A stretch of 13,281 bases of DNA from Rubritepida sp. (GCA_014376425.1 JACMRO010000464.1:1-13281), one strand, 5' to 3'. Counted from the first letter of the stretch, positions 1 through 6,315 are shown. Translations and numbers: made by a program. Notes: generated by a model not told the origin, from the sequence alone.

Positions 1-179
1 ACCTCCTCCGAAACCTTGTCGAACAATTCATGCACCGCGATGAAGGCCAGGCCGCGCACGTTCCAGTGCGCCTGCTTCATCTGCGCATGCAGGTCGATGG
101 CGGCGGCGAGGTGCTTGTTCAACAGCGCCACGGATTGCTCGCGGATGGGCAGGGGAAGCGTGTTGTGGGTCGGGTGCAT
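1..179 (-). CDS. dps: Dps family ferritin-like DNA-protection protein (N-terminal part, cut by window edge)
   Basis: The minus strand reads 59 codons from an ATG at 179 with no stop before the window edge, so the C-terminal two thirds are missing. The segment KQAHWNVRG (residues 35-43) followed by AVHELFDKVSEE is the diagnostic N-terminal half of Dps mini-ferritins. His38, His50 and Asp54 match ferroxidase-centre ligands of the family; the remaining ligands would lie off the window. Dps proteins form dodecamers that oxidise and store iron with peroxide and shield DNA in starvation or oxidative stress. The gene starts 22 bp after the PRC-barrel gene and has no promoter motif of its own, so it is probably the last gene of the YflT-PRC-dps operon. 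A GGAAAG element precedes the ATG. Family assignment is firm; full length and intactness cannot be seen. Confidence 0.88.
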   Translation of the reverse strand, partial: MHPTHNTLPLPIREQSVALLNKHLAAAIDLHAQMKQAHWNVRGLAFIAVHELFDKVSEE

Positions 180-201
180 GGGGGTACTTTCCAAGGGATG
201 A

Positions 202-951
202 TCAGACCGCGAAGAGGCTGAGGCCGTAATAGGTCGACATGGCCTCGGCATACGTGCCGTCCACCGTCACCGCGTCGCTGTAGGGCGGGCTGTCACGCAC
301 CTTCTGCCGGGTAGCGCTGATATGAATCAGGCTGCCGGACCAATCCACTTCGCGCACGATGCGCGGCAGGATCAGCACGCGTGCGCCAGGCCACCAATTA
401 TGGGTGTCCACCGCCAGGAAGGTGATGCGCCAGCCTTCGTCATCGACCACGAATTCCTGCACATGGCCGATATCACCGTCGGTGGCGTGGAGGTGATAGC
501 CGGTGACGGCGGCGACGCTTCTCAACTGCGCGTCGCCCATATCGGCCACGATGCCCTCGCCTTCGTAATGGTGGCGCGGTTCCATCAGATAGGGCGAGGC
601 GATCAACGGGATGGCGTTGCTGCCATTCGCCCAATAGGCCTCAGCGCCGTAATGGTCGGACAGGTGCAGCTCCATCTGGCGCGAAACCGGCAGGTCGGTC
701 TCCACGCCCGGCGCGTCCTGCACCTGCTGGCGGGCCAGCCGCACCGGCATCTGTCGCTGGCCGGCATCGGGGATACCCAGCGCCGTAGCCGGCAGCAGTA
801 CCTTCTGCCCCGGCAGCCAATGGCCGGTATCGACCACGAGCCAGCGGATGGCCCAGCTCTGGTCGTCGAACAGCAGGTCACTGACGGTGCCCAGATGACC
901 GTCGGTGGCCTCGATACGGTAGCCGGTGAGTGCCGATGCGTTCCACAACAT
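202..951 (-). CDS. Tandem PRC-barrel domain protein
   Basis: This 249-residue protein has two copies of a PRC-barrel unit, at about residues 5-62 and 145-218. Both follow the pattern TGY.(I/L).ATDG.(I/L)G.V...(F/L).DD..W.I..L.VDT..W.PG..VL.P, so the protein arose by internal duplication. PRC-barrel domains occur in the photosynthetic reaction centre H subunit and in RimM, but free-standing double-barrel forms like this are common in stress gene clusters and have no defined reaction. No signal peptide or membrane segment is visible, so it is probably cytoplasmic. The ATG is only 4 bp after the stop of the YflT-like gene and has a weak ribosome-binding site, which suggests translational coupling. 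dps follows 22 bp later. Domain assignment is confident; the molecular role is unknown. Confidence 0.85.
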   Translation of the reverse strand: MLWNASALTGYRIEATDGHLGTVSDLLFDDQSWAIRWLVVDTGHWLPGQKVLLPATALGIPDAGQRQMPVRLARQQVQDAPGVETDLPVSRQMELHLSDHYGAEAYWANGSNAIPLIASPYLMEPRHHYEGEGIVADMGDAQLRSVAAVTGYHLHATDGDIGHVQEFVVDDEGWRITFLAVDTHNWWPGARVLILPRIVREVDWSGSLIHISATRQKVRDSPPYSDAVTVDGTYAEAMSTYYGLSLFAV

Positions 952-955
952 GGCG

Positions 956-1498
956 TCAGGCCACCGCAGGTTCGGCGGGCAGCGCGATCACGCCCGGATG
1001 CATCGCCAGCTCGCGGGCGTCGGCGGTGCCCAGGATGGCGTGGGCGCGAACCATCTCCTCCTCCGTGCCATGCGCCATGACCAGGAAGCCATCGGCCTTC
1101 ACCGCCGCCTCATAGGCCACCACGCTGTCGCGCGGCACGCCCATGCTGTACAGCGCGGCGCCCAGAGCGCTGAGCCCGCCTATGACCAGCGCATTCTCGA
1201 TCGCGATCAGCAGCGTGGCGGCGAACCCGCCGAGCACGACCAGGCTGCCGACGACCGGGATGGTGAGGAACATGCCAGCCGTGAACAGGCCCCACATCCC
1301 GCCCCAAAAGGCTCCCTGCCGGCCCCAGAACCGCACCCGGTCCGCAGTGCCATAGAAGCCGATCACCTTCTCCTCTGTGTGGTAGCCCTGGCCGACGATA
1401 CTGAGATTGGCCATGGGAAAGCCGGCGCCGGCGAGCTTGCGGATGGCCGCCTCCGCTGCGCTGTGTTCGGTGAAGACGGCGATGGTGGTGTCGGGCAT
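956..1498 (-). CDS. YflT-like general stress membrane protein
   Basis: The 180-residue product begins MPDTTIAVFTEHSAAEAAIR, an alpha/beta fold in which a helix follows the first strand, as in general stress proteins of the YflT/GSP17M type. The middle (about residues 63-120) is Gly-rich and hydrophobic, enough for two membrane helices. The C-terminal part (VVAYEAAVKADGFLVMAHG) looks like a second alpha/beta element. An in-frame ATG lies at 1519, but 1498 is preferred: GAAGG (1504-1508) sits 5 nt before it, and the predicted transcription start (near 1522) would leave almost no leader for 1519. It is first in an operon with the PRC-barrel gene (4-bp gap) and dps, under the promoter motif at 1562-1576. 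Biochemical function is unknown; family naming is moderately sure. Confidence 0.75.
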   Translation of the reverse strand: MPDTTIAVFTEHSAAEAAIRKLAGAGFPMANLSIVGQGYHTEEKVIGFYGTADRVRFWGRQGAFWGGMWGLFTAGMFLTIPVVGSLVVLGGFAATLLIAIENALVIGGLSALGAALYSMGVPRDSVVAYEAAVKADGFLVMAHGTEEEMVRAHAILGTADARELAMHPGVIALPAEPAVA

Positions 1499-1503
1499 GG
1501 GGA

Positions 1504-1508
1504 CCTTC
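1504..1508 (-). promoter_or_regulatory. Ribosome-binding site deciding the YflT-like start
   Basis: On the minus strand GAAGG lies 5 nt before the ATG at 1498. No comparable site precedes the upstream ATG at 1519. This selects the shorter, 180-residue product. Confidence 0.6.
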
Positions 1509-1528
1509 GGAAATCTCATTTCGAAATA

Positions 1529-1576
1529 GTCGTAGCGGGCGATGGGGTCGTCTGGGCAGGGTCGGAAACTACGCAG
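1529..1576 (-). promoter_or_regulatory. Regulon motif copy 1 and -10-like element (YflT-PRC-dps operon)
   Basis: Minus strand: CTGCGTAGTTTCCGA occupies 1576-1562, followed directly by CCCTG and, after exactly 27 nt, by TACGAC (1534-1529) as a candidate -10. The implied transcription start, near 1522, gives a leader of about 24 nt to the ATG at 1498. The motif lies just downstream of the stop of the OmpA-like gene (1595), so this operon has its own promoter. The element is one of five copies in the window with the same orientation relative to the downstream gene. Activator identity is inferred, not seen. Confidence 0.75.
1552..1576. repeat. 25-bp direct repeat, copy A
   Basis: Positions 1552-1576 and 2091-2115 match at 24 of 25 bases in the same orientation; the single difference is C at 1557 against T at 2096. 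The repeat covers the 15-bp regulon motif plus 10 bp on its downstream side. The two copies flank the OmpA-like lipoprotein gene. Confidence 0.85.
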
Positions 1577-1594
1577 CGAAGGGCGTCCACGACT

Positions 1595-1978
1595 TCACTC
1601 ACCCAGATGTATCTCGACCCGGCGTGATTCCTGCTCAGCCATTTCGAACGCCACCGGGCCCCGTGCGCTGACGCGAATACGCTCCCCCGCCACGCCGGCC
1701 TGGCGCAGCAGATCCGCCACATGCTCAGCGCGGGCCCGGCTAAGCGCCTGGCTGAAGCGCCTGCTACCATCGGTGTCGGCAAAGCCCAGCACGCGTACCA
1801 CAGCACCCGGGTGGCGGGCTGCCACTGTCGCGGCGCGGCGCACGATCTCCGTGCCAGGCCCCGCCAGGGCGGCGCTGTCGGCCTCGAAGAACACGATGGC
1901 GGGCGGCTCGCGCGACGGCGACACGCAGCCCGTCAAAGCGAGGGCCGGAAGGGCTTGCAGAAAGTGGCGGCGAATCAT
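1595..1978 (-). CDS. OmpA-domain lipoprotein
   Basis: This short (127-residue) protein has a lipoprotein signal ending in the lipobox LTGC, with the acylated Cys at residue 18. It is followed by one OmpA-C-like peptidoglycan-binding domain (about 27-126). Recognisable are VFFEADSAAL, LGFADTDGS, the LSRARAEHV helix and the closing SRRVEIHL; the Asp of the TDG turn and the Arg of the helix are the residues that contact diaminopimelate in this family. It should be anchored in the outer membrane and bind peptidoglycan from the periplasmic side, a Pal-like role in envelope stability. GGAGAAG lies 4 nt before the ATG. Its promoter motif (2101-2115) is about 123 bp upstream, predicting a leader of about 80 nt. 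It appears to be a single-gene transcript, since another motif copy begins 19 bp after its stop. Confidence 0.85.
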   Translation of the reverse strand: MIRRHFLQALPALALTGCVSPSREPPAIVFFEADSAALAGPGTEIVRRAATVAARHPGAVVRVLGFADTDGSRRFSQALSRARAEHVADLLRQAGVAGERIRVSARGPVAFEMAEQESRRVEIHLGE

Positions 1979-2067
1979 GGGACTTCTCCGGGAGTGGATG
2001 AGCAGACAACCGCATAGGGCGTTGCGCGGCGTCAGTTGGCCTGGGCCAGGCGATGACCGGCTGGGGT

Positions 2068-2115
2068 TGGGTAGGGCATCGGGGCGGCCGCTGGGTAGGG
2101 TCGGAAACTACGCAG
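2068..2115 (-). promoter_or_regulatory. Regulon motif copy 2 and -10-like element (OmpA-like lipoprotein)
   Basis: Minus strand: CTGCGTAGTTTCCGA at 2115-2101, then CCCTA, and after 27 nt TACCCA (2073-2068) as a weak -10 candidate. The motif is identical to copies 1 and 5. The stop codon of the nitroreductase gene (TAG, 2110-2108) lies inside the motif, so binding-site and coding constraints overlap here. The only gene downstream before the next motif is the OmpA-like lipoprotein. Confidence 0.72.
2091..2115. repeat. 25-bp direct repeat, copy B
   Basis: Partner of 1552-1576, 24 of 25 identical, same orientation, 539 bp apart. Recombination between the copies would remove the lipoprotein gene and leave one intact promoter motif. 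Confidence 0.85.
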
Positions 2116-3178
2116 TCGTGGCCGGCCGGCGGGCGGAGAAGGGCAAGGCCGGGCCATGGCCGAACCGCATGACCAGATCCGGCCGGCGCCCGGGCGCGCC
2201 GATCAGTGCCGCAAGGTCGGGCCGCAGCGACGCCACCTCGACCGGTTGGTTGACGAAGGCCAGCCGCAGCCCCAGCGCCGTGGCCTGCAGGGCGAAGCGC
2301 TGGCACGCGCGGCCGACCTGGACCCAGTGCTCCGGGTCCGACCCCTGCCCAATGAAGACGGCGATGCCGGCCGACGCCCGCATCTGCCGCGCGTATTTGT
2401 CGTTCTCGCGCGCCGCTGTGGCCGACCAGTCGAAGAGGGCCGGCCCGAGCCAGGCCGGCAGCACGGGGGCGCCGCTGGCCGCAGCAAACAATCCATCGCC
2501 CGTTTCCAGCGCCTGCCTAGGGCTGAAGCGTATCCAGGATTTCAGTTCCCGCATAAAGGCCGGGTCGGCCATCTGCGCCGTGTTGCCGGTCAGCACCAGG
2601 TCCCGCATCCGGTCGATGGCAGTGCGTTCGGTGAGCAGGATCAGATCGACGCCCGGCGTCTCGGCAGCGCGCTCGAGCAGCCGCAGGTGATCGGTGTCGA
2701 CAGGCGTGGCGTCGTATTCCGCCCGGGTGGATTGGCGCCGCGCGATGGCGTCGAACAGCGCGGGCTCGGCAGCTTGTCCATCGCCGAAGGTGAAGGTGAC
2801 GGCAGAAGCTTCGAAGCCGATGCTTCCGGGCCGGCCCCGCGAAGCTGCGGCCAGGCGTAGATTTTCCGCCGCGCAACCAAGGCTGACGAAGAGATGGTGG
2901 TCGTCCGGATCGACGATGGGGGTGCGCCGGGACAGGTCGGGCAGGATGCTGATCTGGCGCGGGTCGACCGCGAAGCGCCAGGGCTGGGTGTTGTGGCCGC
3001 TCGCCGCGAGGGTGGCGAAGCGCAGCAGATCGCGCGTGCCCGGCTGCGCCGGCAGGGCCGCGCGGGTGGCGGCGACCGCGGCGTCATACGCCGCCATCGA
3101 TCTTATCGAGCACCATGCGAGAACCCCAGCGCCAGCCGCAAGGGCGCTCACCCCCAGCAAGGCATTGCGTCGCTTCAA
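2108..3178 (-). CDS. Acg-type nitroreductase-family flavoprotein
   Basis: The 356-residue product carries the family signature GHNTQPWRF (61-69), the FMN-contacting segment of Acg-like members of the nitroreductase superfamily (mycobacterial Rv2032/Acg group). It also has a nitroreductase-like tail (VGRACQRFALQATALGL, then LRLAFVNQPVE). The first 25 residues (KRRNALLGVSALAAGAG) form a basic stretch plus a hydrophobic helix, either a membrane anchor or a non-canonical Tat-like signal. The start is TTG: its TTGA overlaps the stop of the DHOD-like gene by 4 bp, so the two are translationally coupled. Substrate is unknown; Acg-like proteins are linked to dormancy and nitro-compound or redox stress, but an enzymatic role has been doubtful because some lack ordinary dimer architecture (recalled, not tested). 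The TAG stop lies inside the next gene's promoter motif. Confidence 0.85.
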   Translation of the reverse strand: MKRRNALLGVSALAAGAGVLAWCSIRSMAAYDAAVAATRAALPAQPGTRDLLRFATLAASGHNTQPWRFAVDPRQISILPDLSRRTPIVDPDDHHLFVSLGCAAENLRLAAASRGRPGSIGFEASAVTFTFGDGQAAEPALFDAIARRQSTRAEYDATPVDTDHLRLLERAAETPGVDLILLTERTAIDRMRDLVLTGNTAQMADPAFMRELKSWIRFSPRQALETGDGLFAAASGAPVLPAWLGPALFDWSATAARENDKYARQMRASAGIAVFIGQGSDPEHWVQVGRACQRFALQATALGLRLAFVNQPVEVASLRPDLAALIGAPGRRPDLVMRFGHGPALPFSARRPATTA

Positions 3179-4173
3179 GCAACATCCCCAGGCACATCAG
3201 GGCCGCGGTAGCCGGTCAAGCTGCCGACATAGTCCCGCCGCTGCGACGCCTCGGCGTCAGGATGGGTGTCACGGAGCAAGCCGCGGATGGCAGCGACCGA
3301 ACAGAATTCTCGCACCTCCAGCCAGTCCCGCAGCCGCGCCAGCATGCCGTGCAGATGTTCCGGCCCGTGCCGCAGCAAGGCCGCCGTGGTCATCACCACA
3401 TCGGCGCCCGCCAGCAGGTATCGGATCACTTCCGAGGCATCCTCGACGCCGGTGCTGGCGGCCAGGGAGGGCCGCGGCGTCCGCCCCGACAGCACCGAGA
3501 GCCACAGCAGGCCCAGCCTCACGTCGTGGGGATTGCTGAGAGCCACGTCATTGTGCCAACGCAGGCGCACCAGATCGATGTCGGGGCTGTAGAGCCGGTT
3601 GAACAGCACCAGCCCATCGGCGCCGGCCCCGTGCAGCTCCCGCGCCAGCGCGCCGAAGGCGGAGAAATGCGGGTGCAGTTTGACCGCGAGCGGGATGGCG
3701 ATGCCGGCGCGGACCGCCCGCACAAGCGCCACGCAATCGGCCTCGGCCTCGCGCCCGGTCACCCCGGGGCCGGACGCCACGCGGTAGATGTTCAGTTCGA
3801 GCGCCGAGGCGCCGGGTTCCTGGATCAGACGCGCATGATCCACCCAGCCCGCGACCGTGCTGCCGTTCAGGCTGGCGATGACCGGGATGTCCAGCGCGGC
3901 GCGGGCCCGGGCGATCAGGTCGAGATAGCCGTCCGGCCCGGTATTGTAGGCAGCGGCGGCGGGGAAGTCGGAGTTGGCGCCGACGCCGGTCATCCGGTCG
4001 GCCAGCGCCTCCTCGTGCCGGAGCTGTTCCTCGAACAGCGAGGGCAGCACCACGGCGGCGGCGCCGGCATCCTCCAGCCGGCGCAGCGTGTGCAGCTGCC
4101 CGCAGAGCGGCGAGGCCGAGGCGATGATTGGGTTGCGCAGATCGAGGCCGAGATAGGTCGTGCTGGGGTCCAT
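3175..4173 (-). CDS. Dihydroorotate dehydrogenase-like flavoprotein lacking the usual catalytic base motif
   Basis: The 332-residue TIM-barrel protein begins MDPSTTYLGLDLRNPIIASA and has the family's NGST segment (103-106), a Lys in VKLHP (165), and the FMN-phosphate region STGVEDASEV followed by LLAGADVV. In true class 1 dihydroorotate dehydrogenases ELNLSCPN carries the catalytic base; here residues 126-132 are ELNIYRV, so neither Cys nor Ser is present at that position. It belongs to the DHOD-like proteins found in stress loci rather than to pyrimidine synthesis. Reaction unknown; it probably binds FMN in the cytoplasm and may partner with the coupled nitroreductase. The open frame extends to 4371, but that would place the promoter motif inside the gene, so the ATG at 4173 (GAAG 5 nt upstream) is chosen. 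It is first of a two-gene operon. Confidence 0.86.
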   Translation of the reverse strand: MDPSTTYLGLDLRNPIIASASPLCGQLHTLRRLEDAGAAAVVLPSLFEEQLRHEEALADRMTGVGANSDFPAAAAYNTGPDGYLDLIARARAALDIPVIASLNGSTVAGWVDHARLIQEPGASALELNIYRVASGPGVTGREAEADCVALVRAVRAGIAIPLAVKLHPHFSAFGALARELHGAGADGLVLFNRLYSPDIDLVRLRWHNDVALSNPHDVRLGLLWLSVLSGRTPRPSLAASTGVEDASEVIRYLLAGADVVMTTAALLRHGPEHLHGMLARLRDWLEVREFCSVAAIRGLLRDTHPDAEASQRRDYVGSLTGYRGPDVPGDVA

Positions 4174-4291
4174 GGGCTTCAGGCCTTTCCGGGATTCGAG
4201 GCGCGCACAAGCATCAGCATCGGTGCGGCGCTGATGGCTTCGGCGATGGCATGATGTCCTTCGCGCAGGGTCGGCATTCGACTGCTGCCAA

Positions 4292-4339
4292 ACGCTAGGC
4301 GTCAGACGGGCCAATGCGGCAGGCTCGGAAACTACCGAG
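4292..4339 (-). promoter_or_regulatory. Regulon motif copy 3 and -10-like element (DHOD-like/nitroreductase operon)
   Basis: Minus strand: CTCGGTAGTTTCCGA at 4339-4325, then GCCTG, and after 27 nt TAGCGT (4297-4292). The implied leader to the ATG at 4173 is about 110 nt. This copy and copy 4 form a divergent pair, with centres 62 bp apart, between back-to-back operons. Confidence 0.72.
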
Positions 4340-4386
4340 CGCCGGGATGTGACCAGGGCCGCGCAAGCCACCGGGGGCGGGTCCGC

Positions 4387-4433
4387 CTCGGTAGTTTCCG
4401 GCCCTGCGCCCGCGGCGTCGATGCCTGTAAGTC
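4387..4433 (+). promoter_or_regulatory. Regulon motif copy 4 and -10-like element (Mg-ATPase remnant operon)
   Basis: Plus strand: CTCGGTAGTTTCCGG at 4387-4401, then CCCTG, and after 26 nt TAAGTC (4428-4433), preceded by TG. The predicted start near 4440 gives a leader of about 22 nt containing AAGGAG (4452-4457), 5 nt before the ATG at 4463. It mirrors copy 3 at 14 of 15 bases. Confidence 0.72.
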
Positions 4434-4462
4434 TGCGTCTCGCGCATCACCAAGGAGCGCCG

Positions 4463-4831
4463 ATGAAGACCGAGATCCTGTCGGCGATCGGCGAGCAATC
4501 GCTGCAGCGGCGCGCTGCTATGAACACCGCGCTCGCGGCCAACGACCGGCTGAAATATCTCTTCTCGCTGCTGCAGATGGCGGCCGAACACGCTGCGCAT
4601 CCCGACCAATCGCCACCCGGGCCACCTTCACCGCCACGCTGCAGGGATTGGGCGCGGAGGGCTTCCCGGCTCTGGGTATCGCGCGGCGCACGGTCGATGA
4701 CGGCCATGCGACGGCGGCCATCACCGACGAATGCGAGCTGGTGTTCTGCGGCTATGCCGTCTTCCTTGACCCACCCAAGGCCTCGGCCGGCGCCACTATC
4801 CGCGACCTGGCAGCGGCCGGCATCGCCGTGA
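4463..4831 (+). pseudogene. Truncated head of an unrecognised gene, joined to the Mg-ATPase remnant
   Basis: A strong AAGGAG (4452-4457) and an ATG at 4463 open a helical, soluble-looking segment: MKTEILSAIGEQSLQRRAAM, then NTALAANDRLKYLFSLLQMA and AAEHAAHPDQ (residues 1-50). After about 4612 the frame becomes Pro/Arg/Ser-rich out-of-frame sequence and stops at 4831. From the same point a different frame (from about 4606, ATRATFTATLQGLGAEGF) encodes the middle of an MgtA-type ATPase. I do not recognise the first 50 residues and they do not look like an ATPase N-terminus. The simplest reading is a deletion that fused the start of one gene to the middle of another. The translation signals and promoter motif still point at this head. 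Confidence 0.5.
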
Positions 4832-5872
4832 AGGTGCTGACCGGCGACAATGAGGAGGTGACGCGCCACGTCTTCGCGCAGATCGGCGTGCCGGTGACGG
4901 GCGTGCTGACAGGGGATGCGCTGGAGCGGCTTTCGGATGAGGCGCTGCTCGGGTAGTTGCCGCGGATCAATCTGTTCTGCCGCGTCAATCCGCAGTCAGA
5001 AGCATCGCGTGCTGTTGGCGCTGAAGCGCCTTGGCCATGTGGTCGGCTTCATGGGCGATGGCATCAACGACGCACCGGCGCTGCATGCCGCCGATGTCGG
5101 GATTTCGGTGGCGGGGGCCGCCGATGTGGCGCGGGCGGCGGCCGATATCATTCTGCTCGACCATGATCTTTCGGTGGTAAATGCGGCGGTGCTGGCCGGG
5201 CGCGGCGCGGTGCAGAACGTCTCGAAATACGTGCTGATGGGTTCGAGCTCGAATTTCGGCAACATGTTCAGCATGGCGGGTGCGGCGCTGTTCCTGCCGT
5301 TCCTGCCGATGCTGCCGATCCAAACCCTGCTGAACAACCTGCTCTACGACGTCTCCGAAATCGCCATCCCGTTCGACCATGTGGACCCGGAGCTGGTGGC
5401 CCAGCCGGTGACCTGGGATGTGAAGCTCATCGAGCGCTTTATGCTGGTCTTTGGCCCGGTCAGCTCGGTGTTCGACTTCCTGTCCTTCTACGTGCTTCTG
5501 CACGTGTTCGGCGCCGGCGAGGCGCTCTTCCAGACCGGCTGGTTCATCGTGTCGATGACGACGCAGGTGCTGGTGGTGTTCGCCATCCGGACACGCCGGC
5601 GTTTCTTTGAGAGCAAACCGCGCGGGTTGCTGGTGGTGATGGCGCTGGCCGTGGTGGCCTGTGCCATCGCAGTGCCGCTGTTGCCGGTCGGCGCGTGGTT
5701 CGGCTTCGTGCCGCCGCCGCCCTGGTTCTTCGCCTATCTGATCGGCGCGACAGCAGCGTATCTGGCACTGGTGGAACTCACCAAGCGGTTGTTTTTTGGC
5801 GCACGATTCGGCGCGCCGAAGCTGGGTGTGCCAACCTTCCCACCCAGCCGCATCGGCGGGAGACAGCCGTGA
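4606..5872 (+). pseudogene. mgtA: MgtA-type Mg2+-transporting P-type ATPase remnant (C-terminal half)
   Basis: The reading resembles the distal half of type IIIB (MgtA/MgtB) ATPases. It contains GYAVFLDPPKASAGATI, VKVLTGDNEEVTRHV, VGFMGDGINDAPALHAADVG, the SSNFGNMFSMAGAALFLPFL helix, NLLYDVSEIAIPFDHVD, and further C-terminal membrane helices up to VELTKRLFFGARFG. The N-terminal membrane helices, actuator domain (TGES) and phosphorylation site (DKTGT) are absent, so it cannot pump. Two further lesions are visible: an in-frame TAG at 4954-4956 (ALLG-stop-LPRINLFCRVNPQ, plausibly from CAG) and an extra T near 4996 (frame restored as QKHRVLLALKRLGHV). From about 4999 to the stop at 5870-5872 the frame is open, so the C-terminal membrane part might still be translated. 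The stop overlaps the next gene's GTG by 4 bp (GTGA). Confidence 0.85.
5858..5862 (+). promoter_or_regulatory. Ribosome-binding site for the GTG-started membrane protein
   Basis: GGGAG lies 6 nt before the GTG at 5869 and supports that start over the ATG at 5884. Confidence 0.55.
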
Positions 5873-6315
5873 CGGCGGGCCCGATGCCTGCTGGTTTCTG
5901 GCGGCGCTACCTGGCGCTGACTGCCGGCGCGAACCTGGCCTGGGAGGCAGCACAGCTGCCGCTCTATTCCATCTGGCAAACGGCGACACCGGGAGAATTG
6001 GCTTTCGCTATCCTTCACTGCACCGGCGGAGATGTGATGATTGCCGGGGCCGCACTTGCTTTGGCGCTACTGGCGTTGCCGCCATCGCGCAGACAAGGCC
6101 GCGGCCTTGTCATCGCCGCCACTGGCCTGGGCCTTCTCTACACCGTCTTCAGCGAATGGATGAACGTCGAGTGGCGCGCCAGCTGGACCTACGCGCCCGC
6201 CATGCCCCGATTGTCGCCTTTCGGCACCGGCGTCTCACCCTTCCTGCAATGGCTGCTGCTGCCGCCGCTTTGCCTGATCGCCACGCGAACCATCCTCAGA
6301 GGAGCCACCCGCTGA
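5869..6315 (+). CDS. Small four-helix membrane protein of unknown function
   Basis: This 148-residue protein has about four hydrophobic segments: YLALTAGANLAWEAAQLPLY, the helix around GGDVMIAGAALALALLAL, GLVIAATGLGLLYTVFSEWM and FLQWLLLPPLCLIATRTIL. I recognise no named family. Trp-Glu in the first helix, HCTGGD before the second and SEWMNVEW after the third are polar or charged positions near the membrane that could be functional. The GTG start overlaps the ATPase remnant's stop (GTGA), with GGGAG 6 nt upstream. The stop overlaps the CTG start of the copper ATPase (CTGA). The tight coupling suggests an accessory role alongside a metal pump, but no function can be read from the sequence. Confidence 0.75.
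   Translation: MTAGPMPAGFWRRYLALTAGANLAWEAAQLPLYSIWQTATPGELAFAILHCTGGDVMIAGAALALALLALPPSRRQGRGLVIAATGLGLLYTVFSEWMNVEWRASWTYAPAMPRLSPFGTGVSPFLQWLLLPPLCLIATRTILRGATR
6298..6304 (+). promoter_or_regulatory. Ribosome-binding site supporting a CTG start for the copper ATPase
   Basis: AGAGGAG lies 7 nt before CTG at 6312. The nearest alternatives are GTG at 6351, with no comparable site, and ATG at 6372, which would delete the VCG of the first metal-binding motif. Confidence 0.5.

Noticed and set aside
322..1080. Long plus-strand frame opposite the PRC-barrel and YflT-like genes
   Set aside because: High-GC shadow frame; no recognisable domain, while the minus strand gives clear families.
1562..1576. 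Motif as a sigma-54, EcfG or FNR/FixK element
   Set aside because: No TGGCAC-N5-TTGC, no GGAAC-N16/17-CGTT and no TTGAT-N4-ATCAA pattern at any of the five copies.
4174..4371. Extension of the DHOD-like frame upstream to 4371
   Set aside because: It would run through the regulatory motif and the predicted -10; the family N-terminus MDPSTTYLGL starts at 4173.
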